Origin: Acidobacteria bacterium UBA7540
GTDB taxonomy: Bacteria; Acidobacteriota; Terriglobia; UBA7540
Assembly (NCBI GenBank): GCA_002478145.1
Contig: DLMI01000072.1
Coordinates: 1 to 64,000, forward strand
Length of the DNA stretch: 64,000 bases
Reading direction: 5' to 3'
The notes under the pieces were generated by a model. The model was not told the origin of the DNA. It worked only from the letters and a program-made list of their open reading frames with translations, and did no database searches. Position 1 is the first letter of the stretch. Every line of letters begins with the position of its first letter. The position numbers and the translations under genes were made by a program. This document shows, in pieces, positions 10,139-18,920 of this stretch.

Positions 10139-10245
10139 GTGTCAGGTGTCGCGTGCCAGGTGTCAGCTTTCAGCCGTCAGCGGTCAGCTTGCCGCCGGTC
10201 GCATTGGTTGTTTGCTGATAGCTGAAAGCTGACGGCTGAAAGCTT
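10138..10245. repeat. Heptamer-word inverted repeat, site C
   Basis: Begins at the permease 2 stop. The words GTGTCAG, GTGTCGC, GTGCCAG, GTGTCAG run into TCAGCCG and TCAGCGG. The right arm is CTGATAG, CTGAAAG, CTGACGG, CTGAAAG. Confidence 0.85.
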
Positions 10246-10265
10246 GCGCGTTGTTGAGGTGGATG

Positions 10266-12698
10266 ATGTTGACTCTGCTCCAGGACCTGAAATACGGCTT
10301 GCGCATGCTGGCCAAGAACCCAGGCTTCACGGCAGTAGCCGTGGTCTCGCTGGCGCTGGGAATAGGCGCCAACTCGACGGTCTTCAGCATTGTGGATAAT
10401 CTTATCCTGAAGCCCTGGCCGGTTAAGGACCCCGCGCGTTTGGTCGTAATCTCGACGGATTGGCCGAAAGAGCCTGATTTTCGCGGGTCCTCATATCCCG
10501 ATTATCTGGACATTCGCCACGAGATCAGCGCCTTCTCCGACGTTGTCGCCTATGGCGACCGGGGGGGCTTCGTAAGCGGCGAGGGCCAGGGCCAGGAAGT
10601 GTCCGTCGAAGTCGTCTCGCAGAACTACTTCGCGGCGCTCAGTGTAAAGGCCCTGCTGGGTCGCACCTTTTCGCCGCAGCCAGACCAGGCTGCCGCCGAG
10701 GGTCACTCCGTCCTGGTGAGCTACACTCTCTGGCAGCGCTACTTCCGCGGCAATCCCTCTCTGCCCGGCAAAACTACTCTCCTCGACGGCAAAGAATTCA
10801 CGGTGATCGGCATCGCGCCCCAGGACTTCTGCGGGCTGCGGCAGAGATGGGCTCCCGACATCTGGGTCACCAAGGAGGGCTGGGAAACTATGGTTCCCGG
10901 AGAGGAACAAGCCGACGCTGCCCGCGACGAGCGCTGGCTTGAAGTAGCCGGCCGTCTTCGCCCCAACGCCCAACTCAGTGAGGCACAGGCGCAACTCCAG
11001 ACGCTCGCGAAACGCCTTGCGCTGGCGTCTCCCGCCACTAACCAGGACGTCAATTTCCGCGCTCACCCTGCTTCCGAGGCGGCTCACGAAGGGATGGGAG
11101 TGGGAATCTATCTGATGGTCATGGTGGGCCTGGTCCTCCTGATTTCCTGTGCCAATGTTGCCAATCTTCTTTTGGCCCAAACAGAGCAGCGGCAGCGCGA
11201 GATCGCGATGCGCCGAGCGTTGGGCGCGGGACGGCGGCGCCTGGTCGGCCAGCTTCTCACCGAAGGGCTTCTTCTGTCCGTGGCGGGCGGCGTCCTGGGT
11301 GTCTTGCTGGCGTCGTGGCTTATGAGTCTGGTGCCCGCGCTAGTTCCCGGCCTGTCGGAAATGAACCTCAGGCTCGATGGCCGGGTGCTTCTGTTCACCA
11401 CGGCCATTTCGCTCCTAACGGCTCTGATCTTCGGACTGGCCCCGGCGCTTCGTGCTGCGAAGTGTGACTTGGCCGCGGTCCTCAAGGGTGAAGATCCTCG
11501 ATTGGGACAGGGCGCAGGGCGGCTGCCACTGCGCAGCTTGCTGGTGTGCGGGGAAATCGCGCTCTCGGTGGTTTTGTTGGCAGGCTCCGCATTGTTGCTC
11601 CGCAGTTTATTGTATAGCCAGCGGATCAATACAGGATTTGACCCGAAGAAGAATGTGCTCATGCTCTCGGTGGCGCCGCCAGAACTCTACGGCTACACTG
11701 AGGCCCAGGCGCGCGCCATTTATCCTGCCTTGGCGGCTCGCGTGGAATCCGTGCCCGGGGTAATACGCGCTAGCTATGCCCGGCGGCCTCCCTTGACCGA
11801 CAGCGAAGGAGGAGAAACGCGGGCCGTGGTTATTCCTGGAGTGCAGCCGCCTGCCGGAACCGATCACTTCAAGATTCGCTACAACATTGTCGCCCCGAAG
11901 TTCTTTGCCACCGTGGGCGCCCGGCTCGAGAAGGGGCGGGAATTCAACGAGTTCGATTTGCCCTCCACGGTGCCGGTCGTCATCATCAACGACGCTATGG
12001 CGCGTAGATTCTGGCCTGGCCAAGACCCCGTGGGAAGGTCACTCCGGATTGGTAAAAAGGACTATCAGATTGTCGGCGTGGTGGAGGCAGGAAGGTATGT
12101 CGACCTTCATGAAACGGTCCAACCTTACCTGTTCCTTCCTTTCACCCAGGTGGGTTCGTTCGAGTGCTGGTTGCTTGTGGAAACGGCTGCCGACCCGCGC
12201 GCGCTGGTCTCCACAATTCTGAAAGAGACGGCGGCCGTCGATAAACACCTTCCTATCGTAAATGCGGTGACCTTCAGGGAATACATGCAAGAGGTTTTGG
12301 CCAGGGAGCGCTCGATGGCTGGGCTGCTGGCGAGCCTGAGCATCCTCGGAATGTTTCTGGCTGCGGTAGGGTTGTACGCGGCGGTAGCTTATCTTGTCAA
12401 TCGGCGCACGCATGAACTCGGTATCCGCATGGCGCTGGGGGCGCGCCGTGGTGACGTGTTGAGGCTCGTGTTGACTCAGGGCTTGCGCTTGAGCGTAGCG
12501 GGCGCACTCGTAGGCTTGGCCGGGGCTTTTGCTGCGTCCCGGCTGATGTCCCGATTCATTTACGGCGTTGCGCTTACGGATCCACTTAGTTACGTGGCCA
12601 GCACTGTTGTCGCCATCAGCGTGGCTCTGTTGGCGTGCTACATCCCCGCGCGCCGCGCGACCCGGGTCGATCCCATGGTGGCGCTGCGGTATGAATAG
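10266..12698 (+). CDS. ADOP-family ABC permease 3
   Basis: 810 residues. Two ATGs lie side by side (10263, 10266). The second has better spacing from GAGGTGG and matches the MVTLLQ start of permease 4, so I use it. The first helix departs from its neighbours ([20 protein letters not shown]), and the first periplasmic domain is highly charged with several Trp residues (WLEVAGRLRPNAQ, WAPDIWVTKEGWE). FtsX signature helices are present in both halves, and the C-terminus is [19 protein letters not shown]. This is one of the more diverged members of the array. Confidence 0.92.
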   Translation: MLTLLQDLKYGLRMLAKNPGFTAVAVVSLALGIGANSTVFSIVDNLILKPWPVKDPARLVVISTDWPKEPDFRGSSYPDYLDIRHEISAFSDVVAYGDRGGFVSGEGQGQEVSVEVVSQNYFAALSVKALLGRTFSPQPDQAAAEGHSVLVSYTLWQRYFRGNPSLPGKTTLLDGKEFTVIGIAPQDFCGLRQRWAPDIWVTKEGWETMVPGEEQADAARDERWLEVAGRLRPNAQLSEAQAQLQTLAKRLALASPATNQDVNFRAHPASEAAHEGMGVGIYLMVMVGLVLLISCANVANLLLAQTEQRQREIAMRRALGAGRRRLVGQLLTEGLLLSVAGGVLGVLLASWLMSLVPALVPGLSEMNLRLDGRVLLFTTAISLLTALIFGLAPALRAAKCDLAAVLKGEDPRLGQGAGRLPLRSLLVCGEIALSVVLLAGSALLLRSLLYSQRINTGFDPKKNVLMLSVAPPELYGYTEAQARAIYPALAARVESVPGVIRASYARRPPLTDSEGGETRAVVIPGVQPPAGTDHFKIRYNIVAPKFFATVGARLEKGREFNEFDLPSTVPVVIINDAMARRFWPGQDPVGRSLRIGKKDYQIVGVVEAGRYVDLHETVQPYLFLPFTQVGSFECWLLVETAADPRALVSTILKETAAVDKHLPIVNAVTFREYMQEVLARERSMAGLLASLSILGMFLAAVGLYAAVAYLVNRRTHELGIRMALGARRGDVLRLVLTQGLRLSVAGALVGLAGAFAASRLMSRFIYGVALTDPLSYVASTVVAISVALLACYIPARRATRVDPMVALRYE

Positions 12699-12804
12699 GT
12701 GTCAGGTGTCGGGTGCCAGATGTCAGCTTTCAGCCGTCAGCGGTCAGCTAGGGGAGAAGGCGTCGGCTGCTTGCTGATAGCTGAAAGCTGACGGCTGACA
12801 GCTT
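12697..12804. repeat. Heptamer-word inverted repeat, site D
   Basis: Begins at the permease 3 stop, with GTGTCAG, GTGTCGG, GTGCCAG, then TCAGCCG words. The right arm is CTGATAG, CTGAAAG, CTGACGG, CTGACAG. It is nearly the same sequence as site C, so whole elements are also copied. Confidence 0.85.
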
Positions 12805-12824
12805 GCGAACTAGCGAGGTGAATG

Positions 12825-15290
12825 ATGGTGACTCTGCTCCAGGACTTGAAATACGGCCTGCGCATGCTGGCGAGGAATCCCGGCTTCACGGCGGTAGCGG
12901 TACTGACGCTGGCACTCGGCATCGGCGCGAACGCGGCGATCTTCAGCGTGGTAAATGGGCTGTTTCTTCGCGGTCTTCAGGTGCAAGATCCTGGCGCGCT
13001 CGTGACGCTCGGGTTCACGCACAAAAAAGATGTGGGTCTCAGCCTCGTCTCCTATCCTGATTTCGAGGATATCCAGCGGCAAGCTAACAGATGGGTCGAT
13101 CTTTTCGCATACCGGTTTGGGGTTGACGGGCTGAACGCAGGCGATCGCGCGGATCACATCCTAACGAATTACGTGACAGGAGATTACTTCACCGCGCTGG
13201 GTACCAAGCCTGCGCTGGGACGTCTGATTTTGCCCTCCGAGGGCAAGGTACCCGGCGCCGATCCGGTCATCGTGCTCGCATATTCCTGCTGGAAGACGCG
13301 ATTTGGCGGCGATCCTTCGGTCATCGGGAAGGCAGTTCGCATCGACGGGTATCCAGTTACCATCGTGGGGGTTGCGCAGAAAGGGTTTCGCGGCGCTTTG
13401 AGCGAGGTGGATATACAGGCGTATCTGCCTCTTAATATGACGAGCATCGAGGGTTTCGGGGGGTTTTTGACCGACCGCTCCGCCCGGGCGCTCTTTGCGC
13501 TCGGACGCCTCCGGCCAGGTGTGACGCTACAACAGGCTCGTGCATCCATGAATGTCATCGCCACACGGCTTTCCCAGCAGTATCCAAACACCGATCTGGG
13601 GGCGGCCATTTGGGTCCTGCCCCAGAAGGAAGCCGCGCTCAATCCTTTAGCCAAGCCCGGCGAATACCAGCAAGTACTGACCGCGGTGGGATTGTTTCTA
13701 GCCCTGGCCATCCTGGTGCTTTTCCTTGCTTGCTTCAATGTGGCCAACGTTCTGTTGGTCCGGGCTACAACCCGAGAGCACGAAATGGCCGTGCGTGCTG
13801 CGCTGGGCGCCCCAGGCCACCGTCTCATGCGACAACTGCTAACGGAAAGCTCTCTGCTCGCTCTTTTCGGCTGTGTCGCGGGGATCGTCGCCGGTTCTTG
13901 GGGTTCCAGTCTTTTACGTTCCATTCATTTCACTGCAAGCTTGCCGATCAGCCTTGACTTCAGCTTCGACTGGCGCGTCTTTGCCTATGCGGTGGGGGTC
14001 GCGACTCTAGCAGGCTTCATGGTGGGGGTCGTGCCGGCGCTTCGCGCTTCCCGCGTCAGCCCCGGCAACGCGCTCCATGAAGGCGGACGTAGTGTAGCCG
14101 GCGGTCGCCATCACCTTCGGAATATTCTTGTCGTGGCACAGGTGGCCGGCTCTATTGTCCTGCTGATTGTGGCGGGACTTTTCACGCGCAGCCTGCAAAG
14201 AGCCCAGCGAATGGATCTTGGCTTTAACCCCGCCCGTGTCCTCAACCTCACCATGGACCCGCACGAGGCGGGCTTCAACGAGGCGCAAGGGCGGGAGTTT
14301 TATAAGAATCTCCTTTTGCGCGTCCAGGCGTTGCCGGGAGTCCAGTCAGCCAGCCTGGCTTTTAGTTTTCCAACCGGCCAATTCACGGATTTCGACGCTG
14401 TTTATGTGGAAGGTCACTTCCCTCGTCCGGGAGAGGCCCCACCCACGATAGCCGTAAACCCCGTTTCCCCCGGCTACTTTACAACCATGCAGATTCCCAT
14501 CCTGAGTGGCAGGGCATTCCTGGATTCGGATACCGCGGCGGCGCCGGGCGTGGCAGTGATCAACCAAAGCATGGCCCACCAGCTCTGGCCCGATGAGGAC
14601 GCCCTCGGAAGACGCTTCCGGATGAACGGCGAGTCGGGACGGTTGGTTGAGGTGGTTGGGATCGCGCGAGACAGCAAGTATCTTGACCTGTTTGCCAAAG
14701 CCACTCCCTACATCTATCTGCCCCTGGCCCAGTACTATATCTCCAGCGAAACACTCCAAATCCGGACGGAGGCGGAGCCTGAGTCGGTGATCCGCAGCGT
14801 GGAAGAACAGGTTCACAGCCTTGCTCCCGGGCTGCCGGTTTTCGGTGTCGAGACAATGGAGCAGGCTCTGAATGGCGGCTTCACGGGGTTCTATTCGTTC
14901 CGTCTGGCAGCCTATCTTGCTGCCGCGCTCGGCATATTGGGATTGATCCTCGCTATCGTGGGCGTCTACGGGGTGATTTCCTATAGTATGAGCCAGCGGA
15001 CGCATGAGATCGGCATCCGCATGGCCCTTGGCGCACCTCGGCGCGATATCTGGCGAACGGTCTTAGGCCAAGGGCTGGGGATTCTTGCCCTGGGTGGCGT
15101 TATTGGGATTCTGGCCGCTCTGGGGTTGACGCGCGCCATGGCAAGTTTCCTTTATGGCGTCAACGCGCACGATCCACTGACATATCTGGCGGTGACCTTC
15201 CTGATATCGGCTGTGACGCTGCTCGCCTGCTACATTCCTGCCCGCCGGGCCACGAAGATCGATCCCATGGAGGCGTTGCGGTACGAGTAG
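12825..15290 (+). CDS. ADOP-family ABC permease 4
   Basis: 821 residues. ATGATG at the start: the second ATG is used by analogy with permease 3 and because of its distance from GAGGTG. The standard leader DLKYGLRMLARNPGF is followed by a first periplasmic domain rich in Gly/Phe (VAQKGFRGALSEVDIQAYLP), which resembles the ADOP subgroup where this loop is GFxG. The FtsX helix reads ILVLFLACFNVANVLLVRAT. The C-terminus is DPMEALRYE, the only copy with E in place of V. The region between repeats D and E holds no other gene. Confidence 0.92.
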   Translation: MVTLLQDLKYGLRMLARNPGFTAVAVLTLALGIGANAAIFSVVNGLFLRGLQVQDPGALVTLGFTHKKDVGLSLVSYPDFEDIQRQANRWVDLFAYRFGVDGLNAGDRADHILTNYVTGDYFTALGTKPALGRLILPSEGKVPGADPVIVLAYSCWKTRFGGDPSVIGKAVRIDGYPVTIVGVAQKGFRGALSEVDIQAYLPLNMTSIEGFGGFLTDRSARALFALGRLRPGVTLQQARASMNVIATRLSQQYPNTDLGAAIWVLPQKEAALNPLAKPGEYQQVLTAVGLFLALAILVLFLACFNVANVLLVRATTREHEMAVRAALGAPGHRLMRQLLTESSLLALFGCVAGIVAGSWGSSLLRSIHFTASLPISLDFSFDWRVFAYAVGVATLAGFMVGVVPALRASRVSPGNALHEGGRSVAGGRHHLRNILVVAQVAGSIVLLIVAGLFTRSLQRAQRMDLGFNPARVLNLTMDPHEAGFNEAQGREFYKNLLLRVQALPGVQSASLAFSFPTGQFTDFDAVYVEGHFPRPGEAPPTIAVNPVSPGYFTTMQIPILSGRAFLDSDTAAAPGVAVINQSMAHQLWPDEDALGRRFRMNGESGRLVEVVGIARDSKYLDLFAKATPYIYLPLAQYYISSETLQIRTEAEPESVIRSVEEQVHSLAPGLPVFGVETMEQALNGGFTGFYSFRLAAYLAAALGILGLILAIVGVYGVISYSMSQRTHEIGIRMALGAPRRDIWRTVLGQGLGILALGGVIGILAALGLTRAMASFLYGVNAHDPLTYLAVTFLISAVTLLACYIPARRATKIDPMEALRYE

Positions 15291-15292
15291 AG

Positions 15293-15424
15293 CAGTGGTT
15301 AGTGGCTAGTGGTTAGCGGCCAAGAGCAACCTGCGGTGCGTGGGGGAGCGATATGACCGGAAACGGCGAGATCAGGAGTTGTCGGGATCTGGCTAGCCAC
15401 TAACCACTAACCACTAGCCACTTG
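15293..15424. repeat. Heptamer-word inverted repeat, site E
   Basis: The left arm starts two bases after the permease 4 stop: GGTTAGT, GGCTAGT, GGTTAGC. The right arm at 15391-15424 is CCACTAA, CCACTAA, CCACTAG, CCACTT. Arms of about 30 bp are separated by about 70 bp and are nearly perfect inverted copies. The word is unrelated to sites A, C and D. Confidence 0.88.
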
Positions 15425-15443
15425 CCCGTTGAGGGGGAACACG

Positions 15444-17873
15444 ATGAGCACTCTGCTTCACGACTTGCGCTACGGCCTGCGCATGCTGGCGAAGGACCCC
15501 GGCTTTACGGCCGTCGCGGTGATTGCGCTGGCCCTTGGCATTGGGGCCAACACCTCCATCTTCAGCAGTGTAAACGCCATGCTGCTTCACCCCTTTGCCT
15601 TCAAGCATCTTGACCGCATCGTTACGGTGTGGGAAACCGTGCCGAAGCAGAATGAGAACCATATCAAGGCCGCTCCAGCGAACTTCCGCGACTGGAGGGA
15701 GCAAAGCAAAGGGTTCGACATGCTCGCGGCCGGTCATGGCTGGGACGTCAACCTGACCGGCGCCGGTGTTGCCGAGCGCGTCGAGGGCTATCAGGTCACC
15801 GCCGGCTTGTTCCCCCTGCTGGGGATGCCGCCACAGTATGGCCGGGCCATCACTGCGGGCGATTTCGAGCCCGGGCATACGTCCGTCGTTGTGCTCAGCT
15901 ATGGATTCTGGCAGCGGCATCATGGCGCGGACCTCGGCATTGTTGGTAAGAGCCTGCACTTGAATGGGCAGGAATTCACGGTCGTCGGCATCATGCCTGC
16001 GGACTTCGATTATCCTGTGGGCGCCGAGGCTTGGGCCCCTCTCGACCTCGGCGCCGCCCAAAACGCGGACCGCGCGGGTCATTATTTGGAAGTCATTGGC
16101 CGCTTGAAATCCGGGGCCACCATGGCGCAGGCGCAGGCGGATCTCGAGACCATCGCAGCCCGCTTGGCGCAGCAATATCCGCAGACGAACGCCGGCCACG
16201 GGGTGAGAGTGATGAGCCTGGTCGAAGATCTCACCTACGGTTCCCGGCAGTTCCTTTGGGTGCTGATGGGCGCCGCTGCGTTCGTTCTGCTTCTCGCTTG
16301 CGCCAATGTGGCGAACCTGCAGTTGGCCCGCGCCACCGTACGGCAAAAGGAACTCGCGGTGCGCCTCGCCCTAGGCGCGAGCCGGTGGCAGATTATGCGG
16401 CAGTTACTGGTGGAAAGTGTGGTGCTGGCCCTGCTCGGCGGACTGGCGGGAGTGCTACTCGCCAGTTGGGGAGGCGAACTCATGCAGCGGACCATCCCGC
16501 CGTTCATCGTTCAGCACATACCGGGATTAAAGCACATGAAGATTGATACCGGAGTCCTGGTGTTCACCCTCGTGGTGACGCTCCTCACCGGAATCCTTGC
16601 CGGGCTCGCCCCGGCATTGCACGTTTCGAACCCCGACCCTAATGAGGCGCTGAAGGAGGGTGTTCGCGGCGGGAGCGCCAACCCCGGGCGGCAACGTCTC
16701 CGCGCGCTGCTGGTGGTTACCGAGGTCGCGCTCGCGCTGGTCCTGCTGGTGGGCGCCGGACTGATGGTGAAGGGATTTGGTACCCTGTTAAATCAATATC
16801 CGGGCTTCGATCGCAGTAACGTGTTGACCTTCCGTATCGCGCTCGCTGAATCGAAAGCTCGAGATAAGGCTCGCGTGAGGGATTTCTACGCTCAGGTCAT
16901 TGAGAAGTTACAGGTCCTGCCCGGTGTCGACTCGGCTGCTGCGGTCACCAGCCTGCCATCGGGTTGGAGCTGGAACCGGACGGAATACACGGCCGAGGGG
17001 CAGCCTCCTGCCGCTCCGGGCATGATGCGTGTGGCCGTGTGGCAGTCCATTACCCCCGGCTTTTTCCGCGCCCTGCGCATACCGCTGCTCGAGGGACGGC
17101 TTATTACAGCTCAAGACGGCCCTGATGCTCCGCTGGCCATTGTTATCAGCCAAAGCATGGCGCATCGGATCTGGGGCAGCCACGACCCCGTCGGAAAGCG
17201 CATCAAGTTCGGCCGGGCAGAAAGCAGCGAGCCGTGGCAGACCATCGTCGGTGTGGTGGGCGATATCGAGCAATCGCCTTTCGATCATGTGCCGCAGCCA
17301 ACCGCGTACTTTCCATTCGCCCAAATGCCACTAGCCTCTTCGGCCCTGGTGGTGCGCACGTCGGGCAATCCCATTGCTCTGGCCGCCTCAACGCGCGCCC
17401 AGGTGCGAAGCGTGGACTCGGACCAGCCCCCCTACGACATGCGGACCCTCGAGCAGCTCATCTCAGACAATGTCAGCGGCGTCGAGTCCTCAGCGCGCAT
17501 GATGTTTGTTTTTGGTGTTGTTGCACTTGTACTCTCGGCCTCCGGGATTTTTGCGCTCATGACCTACTCCGTCACGCAACGCACTCATGAAATCGGTGTG
17601 CGCATGGCGCTGGGAGCGCAGCGCGCCGACGTGCTCAGGCTCGTGGTGGGTTATGCAATCAAGCTGGCGATCGTTGGCCTGGCGATCGGAGTGCCCTTTG
17701 CGCTGGCGCTCACGCGCGCGCTATCGAGCTTGCTCTTCGGCGTCGTCCGGATCGATACTCCGGTTTTCGCCCTGTTCACACTTTTGCTTGCGCTGGTCGC
17801 GGCCCTGGCAGCTTATATTCCGGCCCGCCGGGCGACCCAGGTCGATCCGATAGTGGCGCTGCGCTACGAATAG
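15444..17873 (+). CDS. ADOP-family ABC permease 5
   Basis: 809 residues. The ATG at 15444 has GAGGGGG upstream; the longer frame would need a TTG inside that site. First periplasmic domain: ETVPKQNENHIKAAPANFRDW, with the FRDW element common in ADOP proteins. It lacks the Cys of the usual [10 protein letters not shown] end ([21 protein letters not shown]). FtsX helices are intact in both halves. It directly precedes the first ATPase gene, so together with it this is the best candidate for a conventional permease-ATPase pair. Confidence 0.92.
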   Translation: MSTLLHDLRYGLRMLAKDPGFTAVAVIALALGIGANTSIFSSVNAMLLHPFAFKHLDRIVTVWETVPKQNENHIKAAPANFRDWREQSKGFDMLAAGHGWDVNLTGAGVAERVEGYQVTAGLFPLLGMPPQYGRAITAGDFEPGHTSVVVLSYGFWQRHHGADLGIVGKSLHLNGQEFTVVGIMPADFDYPVGAEAWAPLDLGAAQNADRAGHYLEVIGRLKSGATMAQAQADLETIAARLAQQYPQTNAGHGVRVMSLVEDLTYGSRQFLWVLMGAAAFVLLLACANVANLQLARATVRQKELAVRLALGASRWQIMRQLLVESVVLALLGGLAGVLLASWGGELMQRTIPPFIVQHIPGLKHMKIDTGVLVFTLVVTLLTGILAGLAPALHVSNPDPNEALKEGVRGGSANPGRQRLRALLVVTEVALALVLLVGAGLMVKGFGTLLNQYPGFDRSNVLTFRIALAESKARDKARVRDFYAQVIEKLQVLPGVDSAAAVTSLPSGWSWNRTEYTAEGQPPAAPGMMRVAVWQSITPGFFRALRIPLLEGRLITAQDGPDAPLAIVISQSMAHRIWGSHDPVGKRIKFGRAESSEPWQTIVGVVGDIEQSPFDHVPQPTAYFPFAQMPLASSALVVRTSGNPIALAASTRAQVRSVDSDQPPYDMRTLEQLISDNVSGVESSARMMFVFGVVALVLSASGIFALMTYSVTQRTHEIGVRMALGAQRADVLRLVVGYAIKLAIVGLAIGVPFALALTRALSSLLFGVVRIDTPVFALFTLLLALVAALAAYIPARRATQVDPIVALRYE

Positions 17874-17988
17874 GTGTCAGGTGTCGGGTGTCCCGCCGCG
17901 GCGGGTCAGTTATCAGCCGTCAGCGGTCAGCTTGCCGCCGGTCGCATTGGCCGTTTGCTGATAGCTGAAAGCTGACGGCCGATAGCTT
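17873..17988. repeat. Heptamer-word inverted repeat, site F
   Basis: Begins at the permease 5 stop with GTGTCAG, GTGTCGG, GTGTCCC, interrupted by CCCGCCGCGGCGGG. The right arm is CTGATAG, CTGAAAG, CTGACGG, CCGATAG. An eight-base word (ATGA ATCAATGA) follows before the ATPase start. Confidence 0.83.
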
Positions 17989-18025
17989 ATCGTTTGAATG
18001 AATCAATGACGTAAAGGAGATGAAA

Positions 18026-18772
18026 ATGGACTCTAACTCGGAAGCCGAAGCTACCTCCCGGAACTCCCCGCAAGATAAATCGAACGGTTCCGGTCAAACT
18101 CTGATTCAACTGGAAGGTGTCACTAAGGTCTTTTACACCGACGAGGTGGAGACGCACGCCCTTTCCGGTATCCACTTGCAGATTAAGAAAGGCGAATATC
18201 TTTCCATCGCCGGTCCCTCGGGCTGCGGGAAATCCACCCTGCTTTCCATCCTGGGGCTGCTCGATTCACCCACCGATGGGAAGTACACTCTGAACGGCAC
18301 CGGGGTCGAAGACCTCTCGTTATCGCAGCGCACCCGGATTCGCAACCGCGAAATCGGTTTTATTTTCCAGGCCTTCAACCTCATCGGCGATCTGAACGTT
18401 TATGAAAACGTGGAGTTGCCTTTGACCTACCGTGGCATGCCTTCCGCGGAACGCAAACAACGCGTGCAAGAGGCGCTGGAAAGGGTGGGGATGTCCCATC
18501 GCATGAAGCATTATCCTTCCCAACTCTCCGGGGGTCAGCAGCAGCGCGTGGCGGTGGCGCGGGCGCTGGCCGGGAAGCCGTCGATTCTGCTGGCCGATGA
18601 GCCCACGGGAAACCTGGACTCCAAGAACGGGGAGGCGGTGATGGAGCTGTTGCGCGAACTCCACCGTGAAGGCGCCACCATCTGCATGGTCACTCATGAT
18701 CCGCGGTACGCCGAGTTCGCCGACCGGACCGTCCATCTTTTCGATGGCCAGATCGTGGAAGAGACCCAGTAA
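18026..18772 (+). CDS. ABC transporter ATPase 1 (MacB/LolD type)
   Basis: Cytoplasmic ATPase, 248 residues from the ATG at 18026, six bases after AAAGGAG; an ATG six bases earlier is too close to that site. Walker A GPSGCGKST near residue 68, Q-loop in IGFIFQAFNLI, signature LSGGQQQRVAVARA, Walker B ILLADEPTG and switch His in MVTHDPRYAEFA are all present. This is the lipoprotein/macrolide exporter ATPase class that normally serves MacB-fold permeases. It has an extra ~25-residue polar N-terminus (SNSEAEATSRNSPQDKSNGS). One such ATPase probably energises several of the neighbouring permeases. Confidence 0.95.
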   Translation: MDSNSEAEATSRNSPQDKSNGSGQTLIQLEGVTKVFYTDEVETHALSGIHLQIKKGEYLSIAGPSGCGKSTLLSILGLLDSPTDGKYTLNGTGVEDLSLSQRTRIRNREIGFIFQAFNLIGDLNVYENVELPLTYRGMPSAERKQRVQEALERVGMSHRMKHYPSQLSGGQQQRVAVARALAGKPSILLADEPTGNLDSKNGEAVMELLRELHREGATICMVTHDPRYAEFADRTVHLFDGQIVEETQ

Positions 18773-18909
18773 TCGGGTGATCGGGTGATCCGACGATCGG
18801 ACGAACAAAAACCGACGGCTGGTCTCATGAGGTGATTAGAGGGTCGGGAAGTGGGCCCGCTGTTTGGTTTCTTGCTCACCCGATCACTCGATCTCCCGAT
18901 CACCCGATA
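18772..18909. repeat. Octamer-word inverted repeat, site G
   Basis: The left arm begins at the ATPase stop: ATCGGGTG, ATCGGGTG, ATCCGACG, ATCGGACG. The right arm at 18876-18909: TCACCCGA, TCACTCGA, TCTCCCGA, TCACCCGA. Here the word is eight bases instead of seven. The arms are inverted copies around ~75 bp, and the next ribosome-binding site follows at once. Confidence 0.88.
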
Positions 18910-18920
18910 GGAGGAAGGCA